64,000 nucleotides of DNA from Lota lota (GCA_026745465.1 JACYXH010000343.1:410001-474000), one strand, 5' to 3'; positions 27,661 through 50,190 are shown, numbered from the stretch's first letter. Numbers and translations are program-made. The notes: generated from the letters alone by a model not told the origin.

Positions 27661-28088
27661 GAGAGGTAATCCATGAGCGAGAAACACTGTACAGAAGGCT
27701 GATCCTGGGACATTAAAATCAAACAAGGAAACAGAAACAGGCACCAACAGAAGAGCCAGGCAGACGACCACCGCTGTCTTCACTGTAACACCAGACCACA
27801 CAAATCTATTGGCACTCGTCCTTTCCTTTGTGTTGGTGAATTCAAGCCATCGTAGCATGTGAGTTATTGCAGCGGGGGTGGGTGGGGGGGGGGGGGGGTG
27901 GGGGGGTAAGGGGGGGGTTCAATTGTGTTCTTCTCGCAAGGTCACGTTTAGCCTCCACTGAGCTAAGAATATCTAGTAGGTCTTTCATGAAAGGGGCCAA
28001 AACTAAAGACCATCTGCTTCCTCGGTTGGAGGAAGAAAGGAAGAGGAGGAGGATGGAGGAGGAGAAGGGAGGAGGGAGAGGTGGAGTA

Positions 28089-28115
28089 ACAATGCTAGCT
28101 TAACGCTAGCATTGT
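28089..28115. repeat. perfect hairpin, 11-bp arms
   Basis: ACAATGCTAGC and GCTAGCATTGT flank 'ttaac'. Confidence 0.85.
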
Positions 28116-29356
<1,241 letters not shown>

Positions 29357-29734
29357 TCTAACCAAATCATCTTGCAAGTCAGATTAAAGATTTTTTTTGG
29401 TATTCGCTCAGCAGCTGCTCTTTCCAAGTCACATCTGAATAGTAGATGTAGGGCTCTTTTCAGTCCTCTGGTGTGTGTGGGAGAGAGTGTGTGTGTGTTG
29501 CCACAATGGCCTGATGTCACTTCTTGCAGAGATATGCACCCCCCCTCCCTCTGATTCACTCTCCATTCCTCATCTCTATTCTCTTTTCCTTTTCTCTATA
29601 TTGTCTCTTGCATTTTCCCTCGATCCTCTCCCTTCATTCCCTCTTTTTACATCCCTTCATCATTAGATCTCTTGTCCCTCACCGTTCGTCATCTCTCCCC
29701 GTCGTGCCTCCCTCCCCCCATATCCTGTTCACAG

Positions 29735-29774
29735 ATCACTAATGGAAACGTTGACACCAATACAGAAACCGACA
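29735..29774 (+). CDS. microexon-like segment, unidentified
   Basis: A strong pyrimidine-rich acceptor (tatcctgttcacag) and a near-consensus donor (GACA|GTAAGT) enclose 40 bases open as ITNGNVDTNTETD. Both signals are unusually good for chance, but no partner exon or protein was recognised. Confidence 0.2.
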
Positions 29775-29780
29775 GTAAGT

Positions 29781-31033
29781 GAAGTGAAACCTTAACCATC
29801 ACACTTATCTCATGCTATCTTTAACTGAGATCTGTACCTTCTGTGAAATAAATGTGTCAGGGCTACGCAACATTGTTGTGAAGCCACACACGCACACAAA
29901 GAGTGCAAGGCCTATGTAGCACGTGGCTACAGATTCAGGTTACATGTCCGGTGGGTCGCTAGACAACAGATCTTATGACATGTTCAGGGGCTCTGCTGAG
30001 ACGATGCAGTATGGCTACAGCCACTAGAACAGCAAGCAAGCTACACTGAAGCTGTAGCATCACATATGCACAACTCATTCACAGTAACATTTACGAATCA
30101 ATCGAACAACAAACCAGATGCAGCATTATAGATCAGGTTCAGGATACTGAAATTGCCAGGTCAATTTATACAGACTAAGTATATGATCTTATAAGAGGAC
30201 AAAAATGCATGTTAATCCTCAAGATGGGGATTATGCAAAAAACGTTTAGTGAGAAAAAATATACTCAAGTGTAGTAGTAAGCCGGCAAAAGCTAAAAACA
30301 TTTGTGCTATTTAGCTCAACAACGTTGTGGCAAAGGGCTAAACAATATGCAAGATGTTGAACCCTTACAACCCTTAGAACCCATCCCTGTAGAACCCTTA
30401 GAACCCTGAGTACTTAATACAACCACATATGAACATCTAAAAACTAATGAAACTACCATCCAGTGCCATCCGCAGATCAAAAAGCAAACTTATTATTATT
30501 ATTAATAACAACAGTATTTTACATTCCATATTAAACTTGAATGAAATCCTTACCCTTCTCTTCAGCAGATCTAGAAGTTCTTGCACCATGTGCTTGTTGT
30601 GTGTTTGAGTAAAAGCCTGCAGGTGTGTGTATTCAGCTATGATGACATTTAATGGGTGGGGCTATAATTGAAAGTGTTTGTGATTGGCTAGATTTAGGGA
30701 CAACAATTCATATTTTAACCCAGATGAAGCCCCTAGGTTATATATGGTCATATTTAAGATACCAATACATGCTCTCCTATAGAAGATCTTTACCAAATGT
30801 GGTGAAGGTTATTGCAAAGGTTGAAACGATGCAACTTGTTAATTTAATAATAATAAAAATACCTAAAAACCATAGAGGGTCGCTCCTAAGAATAAGACTC
30901 ATTTGGATCGTTTTAGAATAGAACGAAAATAAAATTGTTTCTTTGACTTTTTGGGTCATGATAACATCAAAATAAAACAAGGAAGTATGAGTTGTGTGTG
31001 TGTGTGTATGAGGAAGTGAATAATAAAGCTTCG
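29781..31033. other. no gene recognised
   Basis: AT-rich. An 'aacccttagaaccc' tandem lies at 30357-30407. Confidence 0.5.
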
Positions 31034-31608
31034 TCTGCAGTGGGAGTGTGTTCATGGGGCCCCGGCTGGTCTGCAGTGGGAGTGTGTTCATGGGGCCCCG
31101 GCTGGTCTGCAGTGGGAGTGTGTTCATGGGGCCCCGGCTGGTCTGCAGTGGGAGTGTGTTCATGGGGCCCCGGCTGGTCTGCAGTGGGAGTGTGTTCATG
31201 GGGCCCCGGCTGGTCTGCAGTGGGAGTGTGTTCATGGGGCCCCGGCTGGTCTGCAGTGGGAGTGTGTTCATGGGGGCCCCGGCTGGTCTGCAGTGGGAGT
31301 GTGTTCATGGGGCCCCGGCTGGTCTGCAGTGGGAGTGTGTTCATGGGGCCCCGGCTGGTCTGCAGTGGGAGTGTGTTCATGGGGCCCCGGCTGGTCTGCA
31401 GTGGGAGTGTGTTCATGGGGCCCCGGCTGGTCTGCAGTGGGAGTGTGTTCATGGGGCCCCGGCTGGTCTGCAGTGGGAGTGTGTTCATGGGGCCCCGGCT
31501 GGTCTGCAGTGGGAGTGTGTTCATGGGGGCCCCGGCTGGTCTGCAGTGGGAGTGTGTTCATGGGGCCCCGGCTGGTCTGCAGTGGGAGTGTGTTCATGGG
31601 GCCCCGGC
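31034..31608. repeat. 36-bp minisatellite, about 16 copies
   Basis: Units start 'tctgcagtgggagtgtgttc' and end in 'ggggccccggctgg'. Fourteen are essentially identical. Two carry an extra G in the gggggcccc palindrome (near 31271 and 31525), which shifts the reading frame and explains the overlapping long frames on both strands. Confidence 0.97.
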
Positions 31609-31686
31609 GTGGATCTCTGGACTCTGCAGAGCGAAGACCCCTGAGCTCTTTGTGCCTGTTGACCTCTGTCTGCCATAATGATGTGT

Positions 31687-31721
31687 CACACACACACACA
31701 CACACACCACGCACACGCACA

Positions 31722-31770
<49 letters not shown>

Positions 31771-32287
31771 ACGCACACACACACACCACGCACACGCACA
31801 CACGCACACACACACCACGCACACGCCACGCACACGCACGCACACCACGCACACACACACACCACGCACACACGCACACACACACACCACGCACACACAC
31901 ACACACACACACACACCACGCACACGCACACACACACGCACACCACGCACACACACACACCACGCACACGCACACACACACACACACCACGCACACGCAC
32001 ACCACGCACACACACCAAGCACACGCACACACACACACCACGCACACACACACACACCACGCACACACATACACCACACACACCACGCACACACACGCAC
32101 ACCACGCACACACACACCACACACCACGCACACACACACACACACACCACGCACACACACACCACACACCACGCACACACACACACACACACCACGCACA
32201 CCACACACACACACACACACACCACGCACACGCACACACGCACACCACGCACACACACACCACACACACACACACACACCACGCACA

Positions 32288-32318
<31 letters not shown>

Positions 32319-32346
32319 CCATGCACACCACACACACCACACACCA

Positions 32347-32379
<33 letters not shown>

Positions 32380-32525
32380 CCATGCACACCACACACACCA
32401 CGTACACACACCACGCACACCACGCACACACACACCACACACACCACGCACACCACGCACACACACACCACACACCACACACCACGCACACACACACACA
32501 CACACCACGCACACCACACACACAC

Positions 32526-32562
<37 letters not shown>
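31687..32562. repeat. CA-rich array with regular CCACGCA interruptions
   Basis: About 0.9 kb of CA dinucleotides broken every 8-30 bases by CACCACGCAC or CACGCAC. Frames of up to 475 residues on both strands are artefacts. Confidence 0.95.
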
Positions 32563-32564
<2 letters not shown>

Positions 32565-32573
32565 GTGGAGGAC

Positions 32574-32606
32574 GACTCGTATGCATATGCTACATGCATA
32601 CGAGTC
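32574..32606. repeat. perfect hairpin, 13-bp arms, at the end of the CA array
   Basis: GACTCGTATGCAT and ATGCATACGAGTC flank a 7-base loop, only 11 bases after the array. 'cacgtgg' occurs on both outer sides. Confidence 0.9.
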
Positions 32607-32884
32607 AACACACGTGGACTTGAATACTCATGTGTGAATGGATGCACGCACACACACTCACACACACACGCACACACACACACACACACGCACACACACT
32701 ATGGGGTCGTTTGACCAAAAGAGGGATCTCCTTGACTGCGTCTGCTGGTCAGCCTGGCTGACCGCCAGACACACGGTACCTCAAGGGTGACACCGCTCCT
32801 CACGCCACCTAGTGGTGACATCATGCACCTGCACCTCCACTCAACCCCATGACGTAGACACGGCTATAAATATCCACGGTAAAC

Positions 32885-32950
32885 TGTGTGTGTGTGTGTG
32901 TGTGGGTTTGTGTATGTGTGTGTGCCTATGTGGGTGTGCCTATGTGTGTG

Positions 32951-32988
<38 letters not shown>

Positions 32989-33103
32989 TGTGGTGTATGT
33001 GTTGCTGCCTTAAAGAAACCTGAAGGTCAAACACATATAGGCATATGTTCATGACACCACCTGTTTGTATGGGTTTGAATGTGTGTGTGTGTGTGTGCCA
33101 ATG

Positions 33104-33144
<41 letters not shown>

Positions 33145-33176
33145 GTGTGTGTGTGTGTGCGTGTGTGTGTGTATGT
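32885..33176. repeat. two TG arrays with variant steps
   Basis: TG runs at 32885-32995 and 33080-33176, interrupted by CC, CA and TA steps. Single-copy DNA lies between them. Confidence 0.92.
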
Positions 33177-33485
33177 CTTCGTAGCATAAGTCAAATGCAT
33201 GAACGTCTATGTGCACGTAACACAAACATTGACTGACACGCTTTCAAGGGGTCACAAGCTTCCAGGCCACCAATGAGTGACAAGCCACAGCCCCTAGAGG
33301 TGATTAAGGGGGGTTAAGAGGGCAGGGGTCACAGTGAGGGCCCTGGGGCCCTGACCCCTGACCCTGTGCACAGCTTCGTTCCCAGCAGCAGGTCCTGTCC
33401 GGCTGTCATCCAGACACATACAGTAGCATGCGTGTCCTGTATGGGAGGAACCTGGCAACCCAAGGGCCCCTGTGGTGAATGTGTT

Positions 33486-33512
33486 TTAGCATGCTGCTAC
33501 GCTGCATGCTAA
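33486..33512. repeat. perfect hairpin, 9-bp arms
   Basis: TTAGCATGC and GCATGCTAA flank a 9-base loop. A TGCA/CATG-rich patch follows at 33573-33602. Confidence 0.8.
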
Positions 33513-33934
33513 GGGATGGCAATCTGTCAGGAGGACACATTGAAGACACACATGTTGTAGATGTAGTTCCCACGCATGCATGCATGCACGCATGCACGCA
33601 CGAAAAAAATTCTCATCACTGAAAAATGTGTAACGTGTGTGTCACAGTGTAGTGTATTGACGTGTGTCACAAAATAAATATCTCTATGTAAAAACACTCT
33701 TCCTGGCGCTTTTTCAACTACGTTAAACTTTTGGAAATATTGTCTCAGCTACATCAATACCGGCTCTGTTTCATTCGTTTGTATTCCCAGGGGAAGCTCG
33801 CGCTCTGACTGAACAGAGAAGTGGAATGGGCAGGAACCCGGAATTCTCCCTGAAAGAGGGATGAGGTATCAATCAGCGGATGATGTCACTCTGATGCAAT
33901 GTTGCATCATTAAATGTGGGGAAAGATGCAGTGG

Positions 33935-33978
33935 GGCGGGGGGGGGGGGGGGGGGGGGGGAGGCGGGCGGGGGGGAGA
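33935..33978. repeat. G-rich tract
   Basis: A run of more than 20 G, then ggcgggcggggggg. Confidence 0.9.
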
Positions 33979-34164
33979 GCTCTGCCATAGCCTGCTTATC
34001 TCATTTTCCTCCACGTTGGGGGAAAAAGTATAGTTTATGACTACAAGAAACCAGGTGACCTAATACGACGGCAACACGTCCAGGTCAATCGAGGTCTGAG
34101 CGGCTTTTTAATCGTCATCCAAGTTGCAATTGCCTGACTCGAATTTAGCAACAGGCCCCTATGT

Positions 34165-34325
34165 CACCACTAGGTGTTCGAGCTCCACTCCCTTTGTGAC
34201 ACCACAAGTGGGAGTGGAGATTCGGACGTATGTTGAACGTGTCCATAAATTCCCGCCGGAGATCACGCCCATATAGTGGTCACAAAGGGTAAGGGACACG
34301 ATGTCACAAAGGGTAAGGGATTTTG
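34165..34325. repeat. inverted repeat and 'gtcacaaagggtaaggga' tandem
   Basis: CTCCACTCCC (34183-34192) pairs with GGGAGTGGAG (34210-34219). 'tcacaaagggtaaggga' occurs twice at about 34278-34320. The 'tgacatcaccagtgggcgtg' block at about 36450, with its own CAACTGGGAGCG/CGCTCCCAGTTG arms, seems to be the same kind of element. Confidence 0.5.
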
Positions 34326-34954
34326 TAACAATTAAGTAAAGTTTATGATGATTTAACTTATACAAAGTGTGTATTTCTATATGTGTGCGTGTGCACTTTA
34401 CAAAGATAGAACCACACACGTTTCCCCATTCGTATTAATATATTTATTTTCAAGCATTCCCATGTGTTCAAAATATCCACCATATAATTAGAATAGAGTA
34501 TAGAAAAGCATTCTCTTTAAAAGAAAATAATCTTTACATTCAGCAGTGCAACTCTGTGTATAAATAGGATAAAATATCTTAGCAGTACCTGACAATATAT
34601 ATTTGAATCCTTTTAGGAATTTTCTCTGAAAGTGCCGAGTAAGGATTATGACATACCGTACATCATACTGTGTATAAGCATATACACAGAACAGAAAGCA
34701 GACAAACAACATTAGATCAGTAGTCAAACAGCCCAGGTCTGTCCCCAAAACAAGACAGATTAAGATAGAATAAAAGTATGAACTGTCATTATAAATTTGT
34801 AGAAAAAGCCTGCTAAACAATTTCCCTATTCACTGGGGTACAGCATGATGCTCCATCACACGATGAAGGAGTATTACAGCATAGGATTATGAAAATGGGG
34901 TCACAGTTACCCTAGAATTAAATAGTCACACTCACATTCGATTTCAACAGGGGC

Positions 34955-34960
34955 TTTATT
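34955..34960 (-). terminator. candidate poly(A) signal of tmem38b
   Basis: AATAAA on the minus strand, about 190 bases past the stop codon. It is the nearest downstream match I noticed. Other T-rich candidates lie near 34440, so the true cleavage site is unknown. Confidence 0.35.
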
Positions 34961-35150
34961 ACGTCCCCATTGTGATTATTTTCCCTGTCAATTCAAGAGT
35001 TAAATACAGCTCAGAAAATTAAAAAAGAATATATACCGCAAAGAGAGAGAGAGAGTACCAAAAGTAAGCCTCCTCCCATGCTGACTGACAATATAAAACA
35101 TGTCTCTTGCTTTAGAGAGAAGGGAGAGGCACTACGGTCAAAATGGCCGA

Positions 35151-43852
<8,702 letters not shown>

Positions 43853-44300
43853 CAGCGCAACTTTTCAAACTCTTTCCAAAAATAATAATAATAATAATTT
43901 AAAAAGTTGTATATTTCCGTTGTGGGTAATCCTGGCGAGGTGCGAAAAGTCGCGGCTGCAGGCGATGTTCCAAGTCAGAGCATCGGGCTGAAGTAGTTGG
44001 TCCTCCTGGCTGTCAAGTCTTTAAGGCCACCGCTAGCCCTGGAGCCAGCTGTGCTATTCTGCTGCTGCAGCCCGACTAACAGCTGGCGGTCGGGGAGTCG
44101 CTTGACGGCCCGTGTCGTTGCGGGGCAACAGATCTGTATCAGCAACGGATGGACACCAGCTCTGTTGCCCCGTCCGCTAATCACGTTATCAGCGCGCATG
44201 CGGAATTCCTGCTGCGAGATCCGCCATTCTGGTGATGTGGCGGGCGGAGCCAAAGCTGCCCTCCGATTGGAGGATAGAGGGTAGCTGGAGCCAATCACAC
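43853..44300 (-). promoter_or_regulatory. tmem38b: tmem38b 5' UTR and CpG-rich promoter region
   Basis: After a short AT-rich leader, the sequence becomes GC- and CpG-rich over about 43930-44300, unlike its surroundings. It holds inverted CCAAT (ccgattgg near 44262), direct CCAAT (near 44291), a GC box-like gggcggagc (about 44243), a ccgccattctgg element resembling a YY1 site (about 44220) and a GTTGC-N3-GCAAC palindrome at 44117-44129. No TATA box is apparent. This fits a housekeeping CpG-island promoter. The transcription start cannot be fixed from sequence. Confidence 0.55.
44117..44129. promoter_or_regulatory. X-box-like (RFX) palindrome in the tmem38b promoter
   Basis: GTTGCGGGGCAAC is a perfect inverted repeat with 5-base arms and a 3-base spacer, matching the RFX-family X-box layout. 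It lies about 265 bases upstream of the tmem38b start codon. Confidence 0.4.
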
Positions 44301-44309
44301 GTCTCTGCG

Positions 44310-45808
44310 AGTTTGTTCGTGAATGCGCGATGCATTCTACGATCAAACTGTTTCACACAAACGCGCTGTTGTTGTCTCTCTTATTTGCATAACTGCCACT
44401 CTTATTTTGTACACTCTGTCGAAATATCACAAGAGCTAGGACTTTGTACTGCTTCAAGTAGTCCCACCTGCAGTGTTACCATGTACATTATATTAGAAAT
44501 ATTACTCAAGAAAAATAGAAGCCACAATTTAACATTATCACGTGCATGTTTCAGTTTGGTACCTAGAAGGGGCGGATGTTGAAACACATTATGACATCCG
44601 AAAACCACTCTCCATCAGTGATGATACAGAAAGCGCGCTGTGAATTGTGAATACGTTGAAACCATGCTCACATACCTGTCTACATGAGACATGTGGACCA
44701 TAATGTATTATACAATTCTAATATATATAAACAATGTTTTTCTAATTACAAATGTGTCGTATGGCAGTTCTGAGGTTGCTGTTCTGATAACCACCAGTAG
44801 GAGGAGCAATGGAACATAGGAACAACAAACATCTATTTGTCCATAGTTTAAATAGTTGTGATAAGTGCGGTGGTAAAGGAATAGAGATTGAGTTTTAAAT
44901 ATCATATAATAAAGACTGTTTATTCTCAAATGTGACAATTTGAAGCACTAGTGCACATTTCTGACATATATTATGTAGAATCTTGTAACCTTAGTTATAA
45001 TCGTATGTTGTGACAGCTGCGAGTAATTCCTTGCGCTCTTATCAGCGTCTAATACTGGGGCATCATAAATGTGGTGTCATGCAGTGGGTGAACAAAAAAC
45101 GTTCAGCTGCGGGAACCCGCAATGTAAGCAAGTATCCACTAGATGGACTCAGACGATCGTTTGGTAGTTGATCTCGCAGCTGTTGTGACAGTTTAATCCA
45201 TGTCTATTCCCCCAAAACACGCACACGAGTCCTGGTTACATGATGATCGCACACGCACATACACGCACACACACCGCAGTAGAGGTCACACAATAGTGAC
45301 CTCAGACCCCTCAAAGTAGAAAATTACGTTTTCGTCACTGGAAATTGGGAACAGGTTGCCATAAAACACGCCATGGCCATAGTCAAGTATGGAGAATCAC
45401 ATCTTTTGGTTTTCCCTATCAATTATGATATGATCAATATTATTGGTCACACAGAAATGACCAGGAAATCGTACTCTCTACCCTAACGGACTTGAAGCTA
45501 TGGAACCTTAAAATGATGACATCGTTCCCTGTATTCCTCCGTCGGCTCGGAAAGGCCTGAACCACCGTCTCTAAACCTTGACCAGGATCCATCAGGGGAT
45601 AAACCATCGATGTGTTTTCATGGGCTCCTCCCGACTGCATGCGTGTGTTGTAATATGGGGTGGGGGGACGTGGGGTGACGTGAGCCCTCACCGCTAATCT
45701 CCCATCTGTGAATGACAGACTGCGCTAAAGTGTTCACAGTATGTCAGGAGGACGAGCTAATGGTGAGACTGAGCTCTCCTACATCATACTGGAAAGTTAA
45801 CGTCACAT
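44310..45808. other. no gene recognised upstream of tmem38b
   Basis: AT-rich non-coding DNA. No bHLH frame resembling the tal2 gene that neighbours TMEM38B in mammals is present. Confidence 0.5.
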
Positions 45809-45809
45809 A

Positions 45810-45847
<38 letters not shown>

Positions 45848-45969
45848 TGTGGGGGTATAAATGGGTGTGTGTGTGGGGGGGGATATAAATGTGTGTGTGC
45901 GTGCGTGCGTGCGTGCGTGTGTGTGTGTGTGTGTGTGGGGGGGGGATATAAATGTGTGTGTGTGTGTGT
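45809..45969. repeat. compound TG array with GGGGGATATAAATG spacers
   Basis: Three TG runs separated by related 'gggggg.tataaatg' spacers, plus a GTGC run at 45899-45918. Confidence 0.92.
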
Positions 45970-46027
45970 TAACTTGGAACAGCAGTACAGGTGAGTAGTT
46001 ACTGCTAGTGCCCCTTTAGCAGTAGTT

Positions 46028-46216
46028 GTAGTAGAAGTAAAAGTAGCAATAGTAGTAGTAGTAGTATAGTAGTAGTAGTAGTAGTAGTATAGTAGTAGTA
46101 CTAGTAGTAGCAGTAATAGTAGTAGTAGTAGTAGTAGTATAGTAGTAGTACTAGTAGTAGCAGTAATAGTAGTAGTAGTAGTAGTAGTAGTAGTAGCAGT
46201 AGCAGTAGCAGTATTA
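46028..46216. repeat. (TAG)n microsatellite
   Basis: TAG trinucleotides with CAG and TATAG variants; a 62-base block is repeated directly (46078 and 46140). Confidence 0.95.
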
Positions 46217-46439
46217 CAGTGATAGTAGCCATGTCTGATCATTGCAAGGGATTATTTGTTAGATCTATTGGCCAGTTCTGCTCAGCCGTCATAAAACTAT
46301 TACACTTGGGTGGGTTTCATTACTTAAAGATTTTCTGTCTTGTCAGCATGTGGATACACACATTATATCACACAGAGACACACACACACACTAGCAGACA
46401 TGTCTGCATGTCTGCTCTTACAGCGGGAGCTTTTGCATG

Positions 46440-46720
46440 TGCGTAGACATCCCCCCCCCCCCCCCACCCCCCACCTTCCCTCTCCTCATTAGCATTCTCC
46501 GAGGGAAGCCAGATCAAAGGTACGTCCCCACGGCGCCCACCGCAGCTAGGGCTGGAGCTGACCAACACGGGAGTTATGAACCACCGGGATCTCTATTCCC
46601 TTGTGTCTCTGGCAGCCAGCCCCTCTCTGCTGTGCCCTTTGGAGCGCTCCACAGCGCTCAGCGGCTTCTGACAGCCAGCCGGCGTCTGGCGACGAACGGG
46701 CTGGGGGGAGAGGGGTAAGA
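46440..46720 (+). other. GC-rich island with splice-like signals
   Basis: After a C tract (46451-46475) the DNA becomes CpG-rich. It holds a 27-base segment between cattag and AAAG|GTACGT (46493-46519) and a 106-base segment between tgtctctggcag and GAGGG|GTAAGAA (46611-46716). Both are open in at least one frame, but no protein was recognised. It may be non-coding exons or chance. Confidence 0.2.
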
Positions 46721-47625
46721 ACTGAATCAGTCGGAGCTGCCGACTGGACTGACATCGATGCGGCCGCTGTTCACAGGTTTGAAAAAGCGCCAGGTCGTGT
46801 CTGTCTGTTGATGTTAGAGGATGTTAGAGGGCCCCTTCCTAAAACCAAACCGCTTGGGACGTCACATGCGGTTGGGGTGGATTTTGTCCAGAAAGATGTA
46901 TGGTGGAAAGATCCACTCGAGCCTACCAGTGGGTACCAGTCCCCAAGGAAGGTGACTGGGGAGCTGATGAGTGGACATCCACTCTCGGCGGGCACAAGTG
47001 TGTCCATTATGGAATGGCTCGCAATGACTTATCAACCTCAGACCTGGTGGTAAAATGCGGTCATTTTAAGGAGGCCAAATGACAGAGATGGACAGAAATT
47101 CCAGGGCCAGAAAGCTAAAAGCCTTTCCATGGTTTGACGTAGCCACCATGGTTTTAGGTATAGCTGCCGGGCTTCCCTGGTAGAATGCAACCGTGCCACA
47201 CAGGCATGGCTGTGCTAATTAGAATCCCACATGATTGACTCTTTAAGCTGTGGAAGACTCCTCCTCTGAGCGTTGCTAAACACCGGCCAACATGACATGA
47301 CCGGTGGGTAACATCCTTGGATCCTTTGGCTCTGCGGATACCTGTACTAGCTAATAGGATATATCGTTTACTGTGAAAAGGGGATTGGTTTTTGTGTATT
47401 GCACATTCCGGGGGACAACGGGTTACTGTGGTAGCAGTTCTAAGCCTTCGGCAGTTCATGTGGATTGTACACAAACGCACTGCATATGTAAACCCTGAGA
47501 TCTATGAGAAATATCCCATTTCCCTTGGGGTTCTTTTATTTTCACAACCGTGCATATGATGTGTTTTCTAGACCGTCCGGCTCAGTGGTAGATCAACAAG
47601 GGGAAACCAGAGCAAAGTGCACGGC
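46721..47625. other. no gene recognised
   Basis: Mixed sequence. The 150-codon open frame at 46601-47053 has no domain. Confidence 0.5.
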
Positions 47626-48112
<487 letters not shown>

Positions 48113-48755
48113 GACAGAATGGCTGTTGCCCTGAAGGGTTGGTAGCTACTGTACCTTCCTCAGCAGTCATTGGATAGATTTCTATAGCCGACTTCAAATA
48201 TTGCCTGTTCCTTCTCTTTCTTTGCGGATCTGGAGGATATTACCCGGGACTAGTGGTCTTTAACAACAAGTCACAGGCTCACGTTTTATGACTGGTTTGG
48301 AAATCTGATACACACATTCTTTCTGAACGGTGTTTTTTATGTTTGCCGTGCCTTTTTAAAGTACGTAAGACTCAAAACACGTTAAAGGTGTTTGAGATTG
48401 AATATAAGGGGTTATTGTGAGTTTCATGTTCCCACCTGTGCTATTAATTGAACCAGTGGAGAAAATTGGACGAATGTTAAATATTTGACAAATGCTCATT
48501 GTTTTGGAAACAACACTAGTGGCCGGGTCACTAGACTAAACTGGCCAATCAGGGCCAAGACCATGAACCCAGGAACTCAGTTGGTCACGTAGGACCACAT
48601 GTGCCCCGTTCTGTTAAACAGAACTCCGGGAGAGACATGAGAGAAAGCCATCACATGGCCATTGACGAACACACACACTAGGGAGTAGTACAGTGAAATG
48701 GGTGCTGTATGAAAAATACCATGAAGACTATGTGGTCATAAATCACACAGAACTG

Positions 48756-48756
<1 letters not shown>
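48113..48756. other. no gene recognised
   Basis: Single-copy-looking DNA. Confidence 0.5.

Positions 48757-48853
<97 letters not shown>
48757..48853. repeat. (TG)n microsatellite
   Basis: 48 TG units. Confidence 0.98.
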
Positions 48854-48854
<1 letters not shown>

Positions 48855-49139
48855 TTTTTCGTCTGCTGGCCTGGTTTCAGTAATAAATTATATTTTATAG
48901 AAACGTATCTTTACGTTGGCACAGACTGCAAACAGAGCATGGCCATGACCCTTGACCTCGCTGTGTGGTCTGTGTCTCCGTCTGCATGCATAGATGACAG
49001 AGATTACCTTGTGTGTTGGGGTGATGTTGCCATCCGTACTGTAGCTCTGCTGAAAAGGCAATAGAAAATGTAATGTAAAACTTGTAATCATTAAATTGAA
49101 CTTTAACACAAACCTTCAAACGGATTAAACATCCCTTGA

Positions 49140-49360
49140 TAGATACGTCGTGAAGAGCGTCTGCTAAATAAATAGTAAATAGAAGTACATCTTGACCGTT
49201 TGTTATTCAAATCACATCGTAACTATTGAATATTCAAATTGCATCTTAACCAGGCCATTTAATATTCAAATCGCATCTTAACTAGGCTATTTAATATTCA
49301 AATCGCATTGTAACCATGCTTAATTCAAATCCTATTTGAACCATTTCATATTCTCACCAC
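49140..49360. repeat. SINE tail then degenerate 35-40 bp tandem
   Basis: 'agcgtctgctaaataaatag' (49153) is a LINE/SINE tail remnant. It is followed by four or five imperfect units of 'attcaaatcgcatcttaac' (49206-49345). Confidence 0.75.
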
Positions 49361-50190
49361 ACCTTAAACATAAACCATTGTTGTCTGTGCTGATGTTCAA
49401 TATCCTAAGTCTAAGTCCAAACACAACCACTAATCAGTACACTCAAAATGGAGGAATAGCTGCTCCACTCAAAGCCTTGTTAGCAACAGTATACCCATCC
49501 TTGACAACTGCATTCAACGCACAACACACACCAACACAACCCTGATCCCACCGTTTGCATAGCACACAGGGTATTCATGTCCACATGTGGAGCAGACACC
49601 ATGACTCTGTATCAGGAACCTTAATCCCCCAGTCAACTAACCACATGACCTTAAAAAAGAACGGAGCCCTCCAACATATCTCAGAGCCACTAGGAAAATG
49701 TTTTGCGGTGAACTGTGAAAAATAAAAATAAAAAAAACTTTGGGTTTTATTTATCGTTCCTGTTCACACGGAGAAACATGACCCCGATTCTGATCCAAAT
49801 CTATTTCGAGCTACGCTAAATAAAGGTTTATGTTCCATCTGATACAGCTCCCTTCTCAGGTCCAACATATCTGAATAAAAAAGATGATACATGAGAACAA
49901 CAAGCTTTGTACGTGCTTCCTCAATACAATATTAACAATAAATATTATACCTTATTAGTAATTACTATTATTATTAGTATTATTATTACTATTTTATTTC
50001 AATATATAAATATTCTTTAGTCTCATTCTTGTTGCCTGTTCATATGAAGGTCTGGCTGTTCAGGAGGGATTATGATCAGAAGCCACATGCATTATCTGAC
50101 ATTGCAAAAGGAACATGAAGCTATGGTTCATTTGTAAACAGAGATGGTTTACCTAAATGCAATGTTGTTAGTCTGAATTATTTAGTTGAA
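49361..50190. other. no gene recognised
   Basis: AT-rich, with an ATT-rich patch at 49925-50000. Confidence 0.5.

Noticed and set aside
31034..31608. Possible CRISPR array (36-bp repeats)
   Set aside because: Units are contiguous with no unique spacers, and the genome is a vertebrate's; it is a minisatellite.
31268..32714. Open frames of 473-475 codons on both strands
   Set aside because: They translate the 36-bp minisatellite and CA array (Cys-Val, His-Thr repeats) and are open on both strands and in several frames, so they are not genes.
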